The position numbers and the translations under genes were made by a program. 64,000 nt of DNA from Sutcliffiella halmapala (GTDB lineage: Bacteria > Bacillota > Bacilli > Bacillales > Bacillaceae_I): NCBI RefSeq assembly GCF_002019665.1, contig NZ_KV917375.1, positions 256,001-320,000 of the forward strand. The letters run 5' to 3'. Below, one piece after another: positions 48,312 through 61,897 of the stretch (position 1 is the stretch's first letter; every line of letters starts with the position of its first letter). Under the pieces are notes generated by a model that was given only the letters and a program-made list of their open reading frames with translations, was not told the DNA's origin and did no database searches.

Positions 48312-50600
48312 GTGAAGTTTGGAAAGGTTTTGATGGTTTTTTGTTTGGTGAGTGGGCTTTATTCCACCACATTATTTACTGTTGCGAGTGCTTCGAAACA
48401 TTCGAAATTAGATGAGATACATACTTTAGATACTAAATATCCCAAAAGGCCTCCTTTACCTGTTTTTGATTCGCAACAAGGTTCAGACGTCCAGACCGTT
48501 ATTTTAATAGTGGAAGAATCAGAACAAGAGCGGATCAAGCAAAAAATCCAATCGCATTACCCGACGCTACATATAAAGAGAACGTATACTGCTGTATTTA
48601 AGGGGTTTGCCATTAAAGGACCGCTCAAAGATCTCGAAAAGCTCCAACAGGAGGATGGTATCGTAGAAGTTTCACCTGTAACAAGCTACACGCCAACCAT
48701 TGATGAGAGTGTGCCTTTTATCGGCGGCGAGCAAATGCGAAGCTTCTATGATAACAAGGGAAATCGTCTCACAGGAAAAGGTGTAAAGGTAGGAATCATT
48801 GATACAGGGATTGACTACACACATCCGGACCTTAGGAAAAACTATGGGGGCGGTTATGACTTTGTAGATGAAGATGAAGATCCAATGGAGACAAAGAAAT
48901 CTCAAGGAATGCCGACGCTTCATGGAACCCATGTTGCGGGAATTATCGCAGCAAATGGGCACCTCAAAGGTGTTGCGCCAGAAGCTGAAATCATTGCCTA
49001 CCGGGTTCTAGGTCCAGGGGGTCATGGGACAAGTGAGCATGTCATTGCAGCAATTGAAAAAGCGATTCATGACAAAGTGGACGTTCTTAACCTTTCGCTT
49101 GGTAACACGATAAACGGGCCAGACTGGCCAACAAGTCTTGCGCTCGATAAGGCTGTAGAGCATGGTGTCGTTGCGGTTACCTCCAGTGGGAATTCTGGAC
49201 CAAATCTCTGGACCGTAGGCTCGCCTGGGACTTCTACACAAGCGATCTCCGTTGGTGCATCCACACCACCACTACACATTGCACATCTTTCGCCAGTCTT
49301 GGCCCGGGGTGAAATAGAGATGCTTCCACTCCAAGGGGCGGCACCATGGAAATTTCCCAAAAACAAAGCGATGGAAATGGTATATGTAGGGTTGGGGGAA
49401 GATGAAGATTGGCCAGAAGATGTAAAAGGAAAGATTGTCCTTGCGGAACGTGGAAAGATTCCATTTTCTGAAAAAGCTTGGAATGCCAAGGAAAAGGAAG
49501 CCGCAGCAGTCGTTATTTACAATAACTTAGCGGGGAATTTTACAGGATCATTAGAAGTAGAAATGGACCTTCCAGTCGTATCTATTTCAAGAGAAGATGG
49601 GTTATATTTAAAAAAACAGCTGGATAGAAGATTTTCTCTCGTGCGCACGACCTATATATGGCATAAAGATCTCATCGCAAGCTTTAGTTCAAGGGGGCCA
49701 GTCACGCATAATTGGGAAATAAAACCCGATGTGGTTGCTCCAGGTGTAGCCATTGATAGCACGATCCCAAATGGATATTTAGCACTCCAAGGCACAAGTA
49801 TGGCAGCACCACACGTTGCAGGGGCAAGTGCGCTATTGAAGCAAGCACATCCAGACTGGGCGCCAAATCAAATTAAAGCGGCTCTGATGAATACAACCAA
49901 GCCTCTTGTAAACGAAGACGGTGATTCCTATTCTGTATTAGAGCAAGGTACAGGCAGGATTCAGCTCGAAAATGCGGTAAAAACGAATAGTCTCGTTTAT
50001 CCAGGAACGCTTAACTTTGGAATGCTTGAGAAAAAAGATCCCCGAACCCAAAAAGAAATAGAAGTTGTTGTCGAAAATGTATCGGGCAAAGAAGTGAAAT
50101 ACAAATTTAAAACGCCAAAAGCAAACAAAGGCATTCAATGGAAGGTACCAATTTCCTTCACTCTTTCGCCAAATGAAAAGAAAAAGACAACAATCACACT
50201 GGATATTAACCCGAAAATCCAGAAGCCAGGTATGCATGAAGGTAATATAACCGTAGAAGCTGACAACCAAGAGCTCCGATTACCTTTCCTCTATATAATA
50301 GAAGAACCCGATTATCCGAGAATTATGGGTTTTCAATTTGGTTATGGTGACCGAGAAGGCGAGTACCAATACGAGGTGTACTTACCTGAGGGGGCAGAGG
50401 AATTGGGAATTGCTCTATATGAGGCAGACTCACTCCATTTTATTCAATACTTAGATTGGGAAAGAGACGTTCCACGAGGATTGTTTAAAAAGAAAATTGA
50501 AGCCGATAAACTTAAGGTGAAGGGGCTTGTAAAAGCGGTGGTTTTTGCAAAGAAATTGGATAAAGAAGACTCGGTAGAAGCGGACCTTTATTTTGAATAA
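48312..50600 (+). CDS. Secreted subtilisin-family serine protease (S8, Vpr-like)
   Basis: A 762-residue secreted protease. A signal peptide (residues 1-28, ending VASAS) and an inhibitor I9 prodomain (~65-125) come first. The S8 catalytic triad follows: Asp in GIIDTGIDYTHPDL (~163), His in HGTHVAGIIAANG (~204) and Ser in GTSMAAPHVAGAS (~497). A PA-type insert (~340-450) sits between His and Ser, as in Vpr and lactocepin types. The C-terminal beta-rich region resembles Fn3-like domains. GTG 48312 follows GAGGTGAGGG. It is not at this place in B. subtilis. Vpr is the nearest named family, but orthology is not proved. Confidence 0.9.
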   Translation: MKFGKVLMVFCLVSGLYSTTLFTVASASKHSKLDEIHTLDTKYPKRPPLPVFDSQQGSDVQTVILIVEESEQERIKQKIQSHYPTLHIKRTYTAVFKGFAIKGPLKDLEKLQQEDGIVEVSPVTSYTPTIDESVPFIGGEQMRSFYDNKGNRLTGKGVKVGIIDTGIDYTHPDLRKNYGGGYDFVDEDEDPMETKKSQGMPTLHGTHVAGIIAANGHLKGVAPEAEIIAYRVLGPGGHGTSEHVIAAIEKAIHDKVDVLNLSLGNTINGPDWPTSLALDKAVEHGVVAVTSSGNSGPNLWTVGSPGTSTQAISVGASTPPLHIAHLSPVLARGEIEMLPLQGAAPWKFPKNKAMEMVYVGLGEDEDWPEDVKGKIVLAERGKIPFSEKAWNAKEKEAAAVVIYNNLAGNFTGSLEVEMDLPVVSISREDGLYLKKQLDRRFSLVRTTYIWHKDLIASFSSRGPVTHNWEIKPDVVAPGVAIDSTIPNGYLALQGTSMAAPHVAGASALLKQAHPDWAPNQIKAALMNTTKPLVNEDGDSYSVLEQGTGRIQLENAVKTNSLVYPGTLNFGMLEKKDPRTQKEIEVVVENVSGKEVKYKFKTPKANKGIQWKVPISFTLSPNEKKKTTITLDINPKIQKPGMHEGNITVEADNQELRLPFLYIIEEPDYPRIMGFQFGYGDREGEYQYEVYLPEGAEELGIALYEADSLHFIQYLDWERDVPRGLFKKKIEADKLKVKGLVKAVVFAKKLDKEDSVEADLYFE

Positions 50601-50695
50601 TTTATCGGAATTTGGATGAGTGACAAAAGTCACATAATGTTCACAAAATGCGAACTTTCACCCAATACCATATATGGTAAAATACATGGTATACA

Positions 50696-50738
50696 ACAGT
50701 CGAATGAGGAAAACGTTCATCATTTGGCTGTTTTTTTC
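50696..50738 (+). terminator. Terminator between the protease gene and atp
   Basis: ACAGTCGAATGA and TCATTTGGCTGT pair with one G-U and one further wobble, then seven T. Upstream of it (50601-50695) are small symmetric motifs, for example GTTCAC-AAAAT-GCGAAC and ACCATATATGGT, with no assigned function. Confidence 0.75.
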
Positions 50739-50788
50739 TGGAGAAAATCTTACCAAGAAAAGTTTGTCGATTTTTTCCGAATAACACA

Positions 50789-50817
50789 TTGACATTGAAT
50801 AAGTGCTATTGTATGCT
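50789..50817 (+). promoter_or_regulatory. atp operon promoter
   Basis: TTGACA (50789-50794), 17-nt spacer, TATGCT (50812-50817). The leader is about 115 nt before atpZ. Confidence 0.8.
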
Positions 50818-50938
50818 TACAAAGGGTATAAAATGATAAGGTTTTCATAAAACTTTTGCAAGTATTTTAACTCATATTTTAGCACCGATTTTTGAGTAAG
50901 ACCTCAGTATTTTACCGCACGAAAAACGGGGTGTTTTG

Positions 50939-51160
50939 ATGAAAGATAAACGCCGCCCATTCCAAGCAATGGCCTTAATGTCCACGATTCTTTCCTACCT
51001 AGTTGGTCCAACCTTAGTCGGATTATTTTCAGGAAGATGGCTGGATGGAAAATTTGGTACTGAACCATTGTTTCTTATCTTAGGACTTCTATTAGGACTA
51101 GCATCCGGTGTATACGGAGTATTATACGCAGTCCGCCAATTCTTCTCAGGAGAGTCATAA
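50939..51160 (+). CDS. atpZ: AtpZ/AtpI-type small F0 accessory protein
   Basis: A 73-residue two-helix membrane protein at the head of the atp operon. LSYLVGPTLVGLFSGRWLD and the second segment LFLILGLLLGLASGVYGVLYAV are typical of AtpZ, linked to c-ring assembly and magnesium uptake in alkaliphilic Bacillus. ATG 50939 is preceded by AACGGGGTG; a TTG directly before it is also in frame. It overlaps nothing, and atpI starts 2 nt after its stop. Confidence 0.85.
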   Translation: MKDKRRPFQAMALMSTILSYLVGPTLVGLFSGRWLDGKFGTEPLFLILGLLLGLASGVYGVLYAVRQFFSGES

Positions 51161-51161
51161 T

Positions 51162-51545
51162 ATGCCTGAATCTAAAGAAATATTCATAAGGCACGCCAAG
51201 TACTTCTTGTTTATTAGCGCCTTATCAGTTTTAGGGTGGGGATTAACCCCATTTCCAGAGTGGTTCCTCGGTTATCTAATAGGGATCATCATCAGTTTTT
51301 ATAATCACTGGCTTTTATATCGAAAAGTCGGAAAGTTTGCCGAAGCAGTCGCCACTGGTGGGCGAGCATATTCGCTAGGTACTTTGTCAAGAATGGCTGC
51401 AGCAGTCCTTGGTGTAGTCGTAGCTGTAAGATTTCCAGAGCACGTAAATCTCTACAGTGTCATCATAGGGATTATGACATCCTATATTGTCATTATCATA
51501 GATTCATTTGTAATACTCTTTACAAGCAGTGGGGAAGAGAGGTGA
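51162..51545 (+). CDS. atpI: ATP synthase protein I
   Basis: A 127-residue, four-helix membrane protein that helps assemble the c-ring. ATG at 51162 has RBS AGGAGAG inside the atpZ end; the longer frame from 51108 overlaps atpZ without an RBS. The interior ALSVLGWGLTPFPEWFLGYLIG and final IIDSFVILFTSS fit AtpI. Not part of the final enzyme. Confidence 0.9.
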   Translation: MPESKEIFIRHAKYFLFISALSVLGWGLTPFPEWFLGYLIGIIISFYNHWLLYRKVGKFAEAVATGGRAYSLGTLSRMAAAVLGVVVAVRFPEHVNLYSVIIGIMTSYIVIIIDSFVILFTSSGEER

Positions 51546-52301
<756 letters not shown>

Positions 52302-52308
52302 TTTATAA

Positions 52309-52572
<264 letters not shown>

Positions 52573-52591
52573 TCTATTAGTTATTCAAAAA

Positions 52592-52748
52592 TGGCGAAGT
52601 CCGTCTCACTTGAGAACCTTCGCCTTTCCTTTATAAAAAGTATTATTAATAGGTGTAAACAGTATTTACCTTCGTTAATAAATCCAATAAATTATTAGAA
52701 AATATCTAGCCGAGGTGCTCCAGATTACTGGAACATCATCTAGCTAGC
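52592..52748 (+). promoter_or_regulatory. Two hairpins in the atpE-atpF spacer
   Basis: GGCGAAG (near 52593) pairs with CTTCGCC (near 52619), followed by TTTCCTTT, a leaky-terminator shape. A second hairpin has GGTGCTCCAG and CTGGAACATC arms enclosed by CTAGC/GCTAG (52706-52745). Such structures could set the excess of atpE over downstream subunits by partial termination or mRNA processing. Confidence 0.45.
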
Positions 52749-52784
52749 GCTTTTCTTATGTATTCCTTGAAGGGAGTGAAAGCA

Positions 52785-53303
52785 TTGTATAGCTTAGATC
52801 ACTTAGTTCTTGGTGCAGGCCTCCTTACTTTAGGAGACGCACTATTCCAAGTTATTACATTCTTAATTTTACTTTTTTTACTTCGAAAATTTGCTTGGGA
52901 TAAGCTTTTAGGAATAATGAAGCAACGTGAAGATCATATTGCGGGCGAAATCCAATCAGCTGAACGAAGTAATGAAGAAGCAAGAACTCTTGTAGAAGAG
53001 CAAAAAGCACTTTTAAAAGAAGCACGTCTTGAAGCACAAGCGCTTGTTGAGGGTGCGAAGAAGATTGCTGAAGATCAAAAAGCAGATATCGTAAGAGCTG
53101 CTCAAGAAGAATCAGCACGCTTAAAAGAGTCTGCGAAAAAAGAAATCGTACAAGAAAAAGAACAAGCAGTTGTCGCATTACGCGAGCAAGTTGCATCTCT
53201 TTCTGTATTGATCGCTTCTAAAGTAATTGAAAAAGAATTAAACGCACAAGATCAGCAAAAGCTTATCGATGATTATGTGAAACAGGTAGGCGAAGCGCGA
53301 TGA
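52785..53303 (+). CDS. atpF: ATP synthase F0 subunit b
   Basis: A 172-residue peripheral stalk subunit. One N-terminal membrane helix (residues ~12-32) is followed by a long charged coiled coil ([20 protein letters not shown] and [20 protein letters not shown]). I chose TTG at 52785 (MYSLDHLVL) with RBS AGGGAGTGA at 52771-52779; an upstream frame to 52758 precedes the RBS. It overlaps atpH by 4 nt. Confidence 0.94.
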   Translation: MYSLDHLVLGAGLLTLGDALFQVITFLILLFLLRKFAWDKLLGIMKQREDHIAGEIQSAERSNEEARTLVEEQKALLKEARLEAQALVEGAKKIAEDQKADIVRAAQEESARLKESAKKEIVQEKEQAVVALREQVASLSVLIASKVIEKELNAQDQQKLIDDYVKQVGEAR

Positions 53304-53842
53304 GCAAAAACGGAGTAGCAAAGCGTTATGCACTCGCTCTTATCGAACTAGCGAAAGAACATAATCTTTATGGTCAATTTGACTTAGAGCTAGCGGAAGT
53401 AAGAAAGGTATTCGAAAGCAACCAAGACTTACATCTCGTATTAAGCAATCCGAAAATCCGTAAAGATTCTAAGAAACAAATTATCCAAGAAGCATTTGCA
53501 ACAGCGTCACCATATATCGTTAATACGCTAAAGCTTTTAATAGATCGTCATCGTCAATCTATCGTACTCGATATGATTGATGAGTATCAAACGCTTTCCA
53601 ATGAAGCGCGCAACGTGGCAAGCGCTACTGTGTACTCAGTACGTGAGCTATCAGAAGTAGAAAAAAGCACACTTTCATCTGTATTTGCAGCGAAGGTTGG
53701 AAAATCTGCTTTAATCATTAACAACTTGGTAGATTCATCTCTAATCGGCGGTGTGAAAATCCGCATCGGTAACCGTATTTTTGATGGTAGTGTTAGTGGG
53801 AAATTAGAACGTCTAGGACGTCAACTTACAACGAATAGATAG
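53300..53842 (+). CDS. atpH: ATP synthase F1 subunit delta
   Basis: A 180-residue stalk subunit linking b to the F1 head. [16 protein letters not shown] at the N-terminus and [19 protein letters not shown] at the C-terminus are the family signatures. ATG 53300 overlaps the atpF stop (ATGA). Confidence 0.95.
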   Translation: MSKNGVAKRYALALIELAKEHNLYGQFDLELAEVRKVFESNQDLHLVLSNPKIRKDSKKQIIQEAFATASPYIVNTLKLLIDRHRQSIVLDMIDEYQTLSNEARNVASATVYSVRELSEVEKSTLSSVFAAKVGKSALIINNLVDSSLIGGVKIRIGNRIFDGSVSGKLERLGRQLTTNR

Positions 53843-53845
53843 TAG

Positions 53846-55372
<1,527 letters not shown>

Positions 55373-55481
55373 TAGATTGACACAGCGATAAAGCCGCAGA
55401 GAACAGGAGGAACCGGACTAACGTTCGATCCTCCCGTTCGATGGGGCACCTCGCTATGAATAGGGTAAAAAAAGGTGGTGA

Positions 55482-56345
<864 letters not shown>

Positions 56346-56444
56346 AACGTTATTTGAAAAGTGGATGCGTCTTACTCACCTCGAGGGGGTAAGCGCTGAA
56401 ACGATTCATATAACCAACATTTAAAATTACAGTTCATGATATAG

Positions 56445-57902
<1,458 letters not shown>

Positions 57903-57906
57903 TTAA

Positions 57907-58329
<423 letters not shown>

Positions 58330-58350
58330 CGCTTACCCATAAATATAGAG

Positions 58351-58385
58351 AAACCCCTGATCATATATGGTCAGGGGTTTTTTGT
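58351..58385 (+). terminator. atp operon terminator
   Basis: AAACCCCTGA and TCAGGGGTTT arms around TCATATATGG, followed by TTTT. Confidence 0.9.
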
Positions 58386-58484
58386 ATTGTTGTGATGAAA
58401 AAGTGATATTTTTAATCAAACCACTATTCTACCGATTTTTTATAACTTTTCCGAGTAATTTTAATCATTTTTTATCTGAAAAGT

Positions 58485-59535
58485 GATAGTTATGTGCCCT
58501 ATTTTAAAAATGCTCTTTAACAAATTGGTAGTTAAGTATTTTTCGCTTCTAAAAACAGTCAAGTTACTGGACATTCTCACCGTTCTCGAGTAGGTTCTCA
58601 CACTTTTCGTTAGTGTTCTCATGTAACTCGGATAGTTTCTCACGCTTCTCCCGAAGGTTCTCACGTAACTCGAATAGGTTCTCATACTTCGCGGATATGA
58701 TTGGTTTTTATAAATGAAGGTTACAAATCGACAAATAGATCCTTACTTTTATCAAAAAAGTAGTCGTAATAATACTCTTTTATAAAAATGCTCTTTAACA
58801 AATTGGTAGTTAAGTACTTTTCACTTCGAAAAACAGCTAAGTTACCGGACGTTCTCACCGTTCTCGAGTAGGTTCTCATGCTTCTCGTCAAGGTTCTCAC
58901 GCAACTCGGATAGGTTCTCACGGTTCTAGTCAAGGTTCTCACATAACTCGAATAGGTTCTCATACTTCGCAGAAAACATCGGTTTTTATAAATGAAGGCA
59001 ACAAATCGACAAATAGATCCTTACTTTTATCAAAAAAGTAGTCGTAACAATACTCTTTTATAAAAATGCTCTTTAACAAATTGGTAGTTAAGTACTTTTC
59101 ACTTCTAAAAACAGCTAAGTTACCGGATGTTCTCACCGTTCTCGAGTAGGTTCTCGTCAAGGTTCTCACGCAACTCGGATAGGTTCTCACGGTTCTAGTC
59201 AAGGTTCTCACATAACTCGATTAGGTTCTCATACTTCGCAGAAAACATCGGTTTTTATAAATGAAGGCAACAAATCTACACATAGATCCTTACTTTTATC
59301 AAAAAAGTAGTCGTAATAATACTCTTTTATAAAAATGCTCTTTAACAAATTGGTAGTTAAGTACTTTTCACTTCTAAAAACAGCTAAGTTACCGGACGTT
59401 CTCACCGTTCTCGAGTAGGTTCTCATGCTTCTCGTCAAGGTTCTCACGCAACTCGGATAGTTTCTCACGCTTCTCCCGAAGGTTCTCACATAACTCGAAT
59501 AGGTTCTCATATTTCTCCCAAACTGTCTCCTCCAG
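58485..59535. repeat. Four-copy higher-order repeat (about 278 nt) containing 21-nt GTTCTCAC units
   Basis: The landmark TGCTCTTTAACAAATTGG recurs at 58511, 58789, 59067 and 59336 (steps 278, 278, 269). Each copy has an AT-rich block with a TACTTTT/AAAAGTA hairpin, then four to six 21-nt units beginning GTTCTCAC. In copy 1 units start at 58573, 58594, 58615, 58636, 58657 and 58678, exactly 21 apart. Minus-strand frames of 74-115 codons (VRTYSSYVRTLTRSVRTYP-like) follow from 21 being a multiple of 3; none has a convincing RBS. Confidence 0.9.
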
Positions 59536-59652
59536 ATCCCGATATCCTCACATACAGCCAAACTATCCATCAACATTAGCGAACCTAACCAAACTCAACC
59601 CACCTCCATGACATATTTACCCAACGAATAGTCAGAATAAGGGTTATTGATG

Positions 59653-59695
59653 TCGACACAGATATTGGTATTTGATATAATTGTTATCGGTTACA
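59653..59695 (+). promoter_or_regulatory. nuo operon promoter with overlapping cre
   Basis: TCGACA (59653-59658), 17-nt spacer, TATAAT (59676-59681). TGTTATCGGTTACA (59682-59695) starts immediately after and fits the cre consensus at 13 of 14 positions. It would cover the transcription start, so CcpA could repress the operon directly. Confidence 0.65.
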
Positions 59696-59748
59696 AGTTT
59701 AAATATTAAGAGCAGTCTGAAAAATATGAGACTTCGGAGGGGGCGGGC

Positions 59749-60123
59749 ATGAATCTACTAAACTTATATCAAAATAACTATTTGATCGTAGTCGTATTCT
59801 TAGCTCTAGGGGTTTTACTTCCGGTTGTTGCATTAACAATAGGGAGACTGTTGCGTCCAAACAAACCATCTATTGCAAAGCAAACGACCTATGAAAGTGG
59901 TATTGATCCCTTTCATGATTCACGTGTTCAGTTTAATGTACGTTATTACATATTTGCACTGTTATTCGTCATTTTTGATGTAGAAACAGTTTTTCTTTAT
60001 CCATGGGCAGTGGCATATGAAAAGCTAGGGATTTTTGCATTGGTTGAAATGCTTATTTTCGTAGTGATGCTTCTGATTGGATTAATCTATGCTTGGAAGA
60101 AGAAGGTGCTGAAATGGATCTAA
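59749..60123 (+). CDS. nuoA: NADH-quinone oxidoreductase subunit A
   Basis: A 124-residue membrane subunit of complex I with three helices. The conserved loop is [24 protein letters not shown] (in parts, ~residues 43-66) and [12 protein letters not shown] (~79). RBS CGGAGGGGGCGGGC. Its 3' end overlaps the nuoB start by 10 nt. Confidence 0.95.
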   Translation: MNLLNLYQNNYLIVVVFLALGVLLPVVALTIGRLLRPNKPSIAKQTTYESGIDPFHDSRVQFNVRYYIFALLFVIFDVETVFLYPWAVAYEKLGIFALVEMLIFVVMLLIGLIYAWKKKVLKWI

Positions 60124-60626
60124 ATCTAGAGAGTATATCACCAGAAGAAATGGAAGAACTCAAGCAAACGATATTCCTTACAACATTAGAGGAATTAAAA
60201 GCATGGGCACGCAGTAACTCTATGTGGCCAATGACTTTTGGACTTGCCTGTTGTGCGATTGAAATGATGGGAGTAGGATCCTCTCATTATGATTTGGATC
60301 GTTTTGGTTCCTTTTTCCGTACATCTCCTCGTCAATCCGACTGTATGATCGTTTCAGGAACAGTAACGAAAAAAATGGCACCTGTCTTGAAACGTCTTTA
60401 TGATCAAATGCCTGAGCCGAAATGGGTTATTGCTATGGGTTCCTGTGCAACCGCGGGTGGACCTTATATCAAATCCTATGCCGTTGTAAAAGGAGTGGAC
60501 CAGATTGTACCTGTTGATGTGTATATTCCAGGTTGCCCACCAAATCCAGCGGCTCTTATTTATGGAATCAATAAACTAAGAGAAAAAATTCGCCACGAAG
60601 CTAAGACAGGGAAGCAGGTGATCTAG
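60114..60626 (+). CDS. nuoB: NADH-quinone oxidoreductase subunit B
   Basis: A 170-residue subunit carrying iron-sulfur cluster N2 at the quinone end of complex I. Cluster Cys residues are in [10 protein letters not shown] (~45), [12 protein letters not shown] (~110) and [11 protein letters not shown] (~140). I chose ATG 60114 with RBS AAGAAGGTG; the TTG at 60093 precedes the RBS. Confidence 0.96.
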   Translation: MDLNLESISPEEMEELKQTIFLTTLEELKAWARSNSMWPMTFGLACCAIEMMGVGSSHYDLDRFGSFFRTSPRQSDCMIVSGTVTKKMAPVLKRLYDQMPEPKWVIAMGSCATAGGPYIKSYAVVKGVDQIVPVDVYIPGCPPNPAALIYGINKLREKIRHEAKTGKQVI

Positions 60627-60628
60627 TA

Positions 60629-61894
60629 GTGAGCGAGGAAAAAAGTCTAGAGGAGCAAAAAAGGGAAGCCGCTGCGAAAGCGAAGGCAGCTGCCCTTGCT
60701 AAACTAAAAGCGAAGCAAGAACAAGAAGCGACCAAAAACCAAGAAACAAATGGGGAAGCATCTGAAGACGAAGCCAAAGAGTTAGCCAAGAAAAAGGCAG
60801 CAGCAGCCGCAAAAGCGAAGGCAGCAGCTCTAGCTAAACTAAAAGCAAAGCAAGAACAAGAAGCGACCACTACTCCAGAAACAAATGGCGAAGCACCCGA
60901 AGACGAAGCGAAAGAGCTAGCCAAGAAAAAGGCAGCAGCAGCCGCCAAAGCGAAAGCCGCAGCTCTAGCTAAACAGAAAGCAAAACAGCAACAAGAAGCG
61001 ACCACTACTTCAGAAACAAATGACGACACAGCCGATGACATGGATTTAGCCAAGAAAAAAGCCGTCGCAGCAGCGAAAGCAAAGGCAGCAGCTGCCGCCA
61101 AAGCAAAAGCGGCAGCTCTAGCCAAACAAGGGGAATCCGTCGAAGCTGACACAGGCACTGATGAAAAAGCGAAAGCGATTGCAATCGCCAAGGCGAAAGC
61201 CGCGGCCGCAGCAAAGGCAAAAGCAGCAGCCCTAGCCAAACAGAACCGAGACTCGTCAGAACCAACCGCTGGGGACGACGACTTAGCGAAAGAAAAAGCA
61301 AAAGCAATTGCCGCCGCGAAAGCGAAAGCCGCAGCTGCAGCAAAGGCAAAAGCCGCCGCAGCATCAAAATCGGGTGGAGCAACAAGTGCCGCAGAAGAAG
61401 TTTCAAAAGAGCCTTCACCAAATCAGAAATATTTAGATAAATATGTAAAAGTAATTACGGATCACTTAGGAAAAGACGTCCTAGAAGATTCCTACATTAA
61501 TAATTTATCCAAAGACGTTCCAACGCTTGTAGCGAAACCAGAGACGTATTTTAAAGTAGCAGAATTCTTGAGATACAATGAACAACTTACCTTTGAATAT
61601 TTGTCGGAAATGCATGGGACAGATTTTGAGACACATATGGAGATTTATAATCATTTTTACTCCTATAAAAATCGTCAGTCAGTAGCATTGAAGGTGAAAA
61701 TAGATCGTGATAACCCTGTTATTCCATCGCTACAGCCATTGTGGCAGGGGGCAGATTGGCCGGAGCGTGAGACGTTTGATTTATTGGGAATTCAATTTAT
61801 CGGACATCCGAATTTAACGCGAATCATGATGCCAGATGATTGGGTTGGATATCCACTGCGAAAAGATTATGAGCCGTACGATGTGGAGGTGTAG
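60629..61894 (+). CDS. nuoC: NADH-quinone oxidoreductase subunit C with 264-residue Lys/Ala-rich N-terminal extension
   Basis: A 421-residue protein. Only residues ~265-421 (NQKYLDKYVK to the end) form the usual NuoC domain, with the family signature ADWPERETFDLLGIQF and HPNLTRIMMPDDWVGYPLRK. Residues 1-264 are low complexity: six blocks of AAAAAKAKAAALAK type separated by acidic Glu/Asp/Thr linkers. The internal repeats are visible at DNA level (60660-61370). GTG 60629 sits 2 nt after the nuoB stop with RBS GGTGATCTAG, weak. Similar shorter extensions occur, as I recall, in other Bacillus NuoC proteins. The role is unknown. Confidence 0.93.
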   Translation: MSEEKSLEEQKREAAAKAKAAALAKLKAKQEQEATKNQETNGEASEDEAKELAKKKAAAAAKAKAAALAKLKAKQEQEATTTPETNGEAPEDEAKELAKKKAAAAAKAKAAALAKQKAKQQQEATTTSETNDDTADDMDLAKKKAVAAAKAKAAAAAKAKAAALAKQGESVEADTGTDEKAKAIAIAKAKAAAAAKAKAAALAKQNRDSSEPTAGDDDLAKEKAKAIAAAKAKAAAAAKAKAAAASKSGGATSAAEEVSKEPSPNQKYLDKYVKVITDHLGKDVLEDSYINNLSKDVPTLVAKPETYFKVAEFLRYNEQLTFEYLSEMHGTDFETHMEIYNHFYSYKNRQSVALKVKIDRDNPVIPSLQPLWQGADWPERETFDLLGIQFIGHPNLTRIMMPDDWVGYPLRKDYEPYDVEV

Positions 61895-61897
61895 CAG

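Noticed and set aside
58485-59535. CRISPR or rRNA/tRNA cluster
   Set aside because: The 21-nt units are contiguous without spacers, and no tRNA cloverleaf or rRNA sequence was recognised.
60601-61239. 212-codon minus-strand frame opposite nuoC (Ala/Phe-rich)
   Set aside because: It is the antisense of the KAKAAALAK codons; long antisense frames are expected opposite such low-complexity GC-rich codons.
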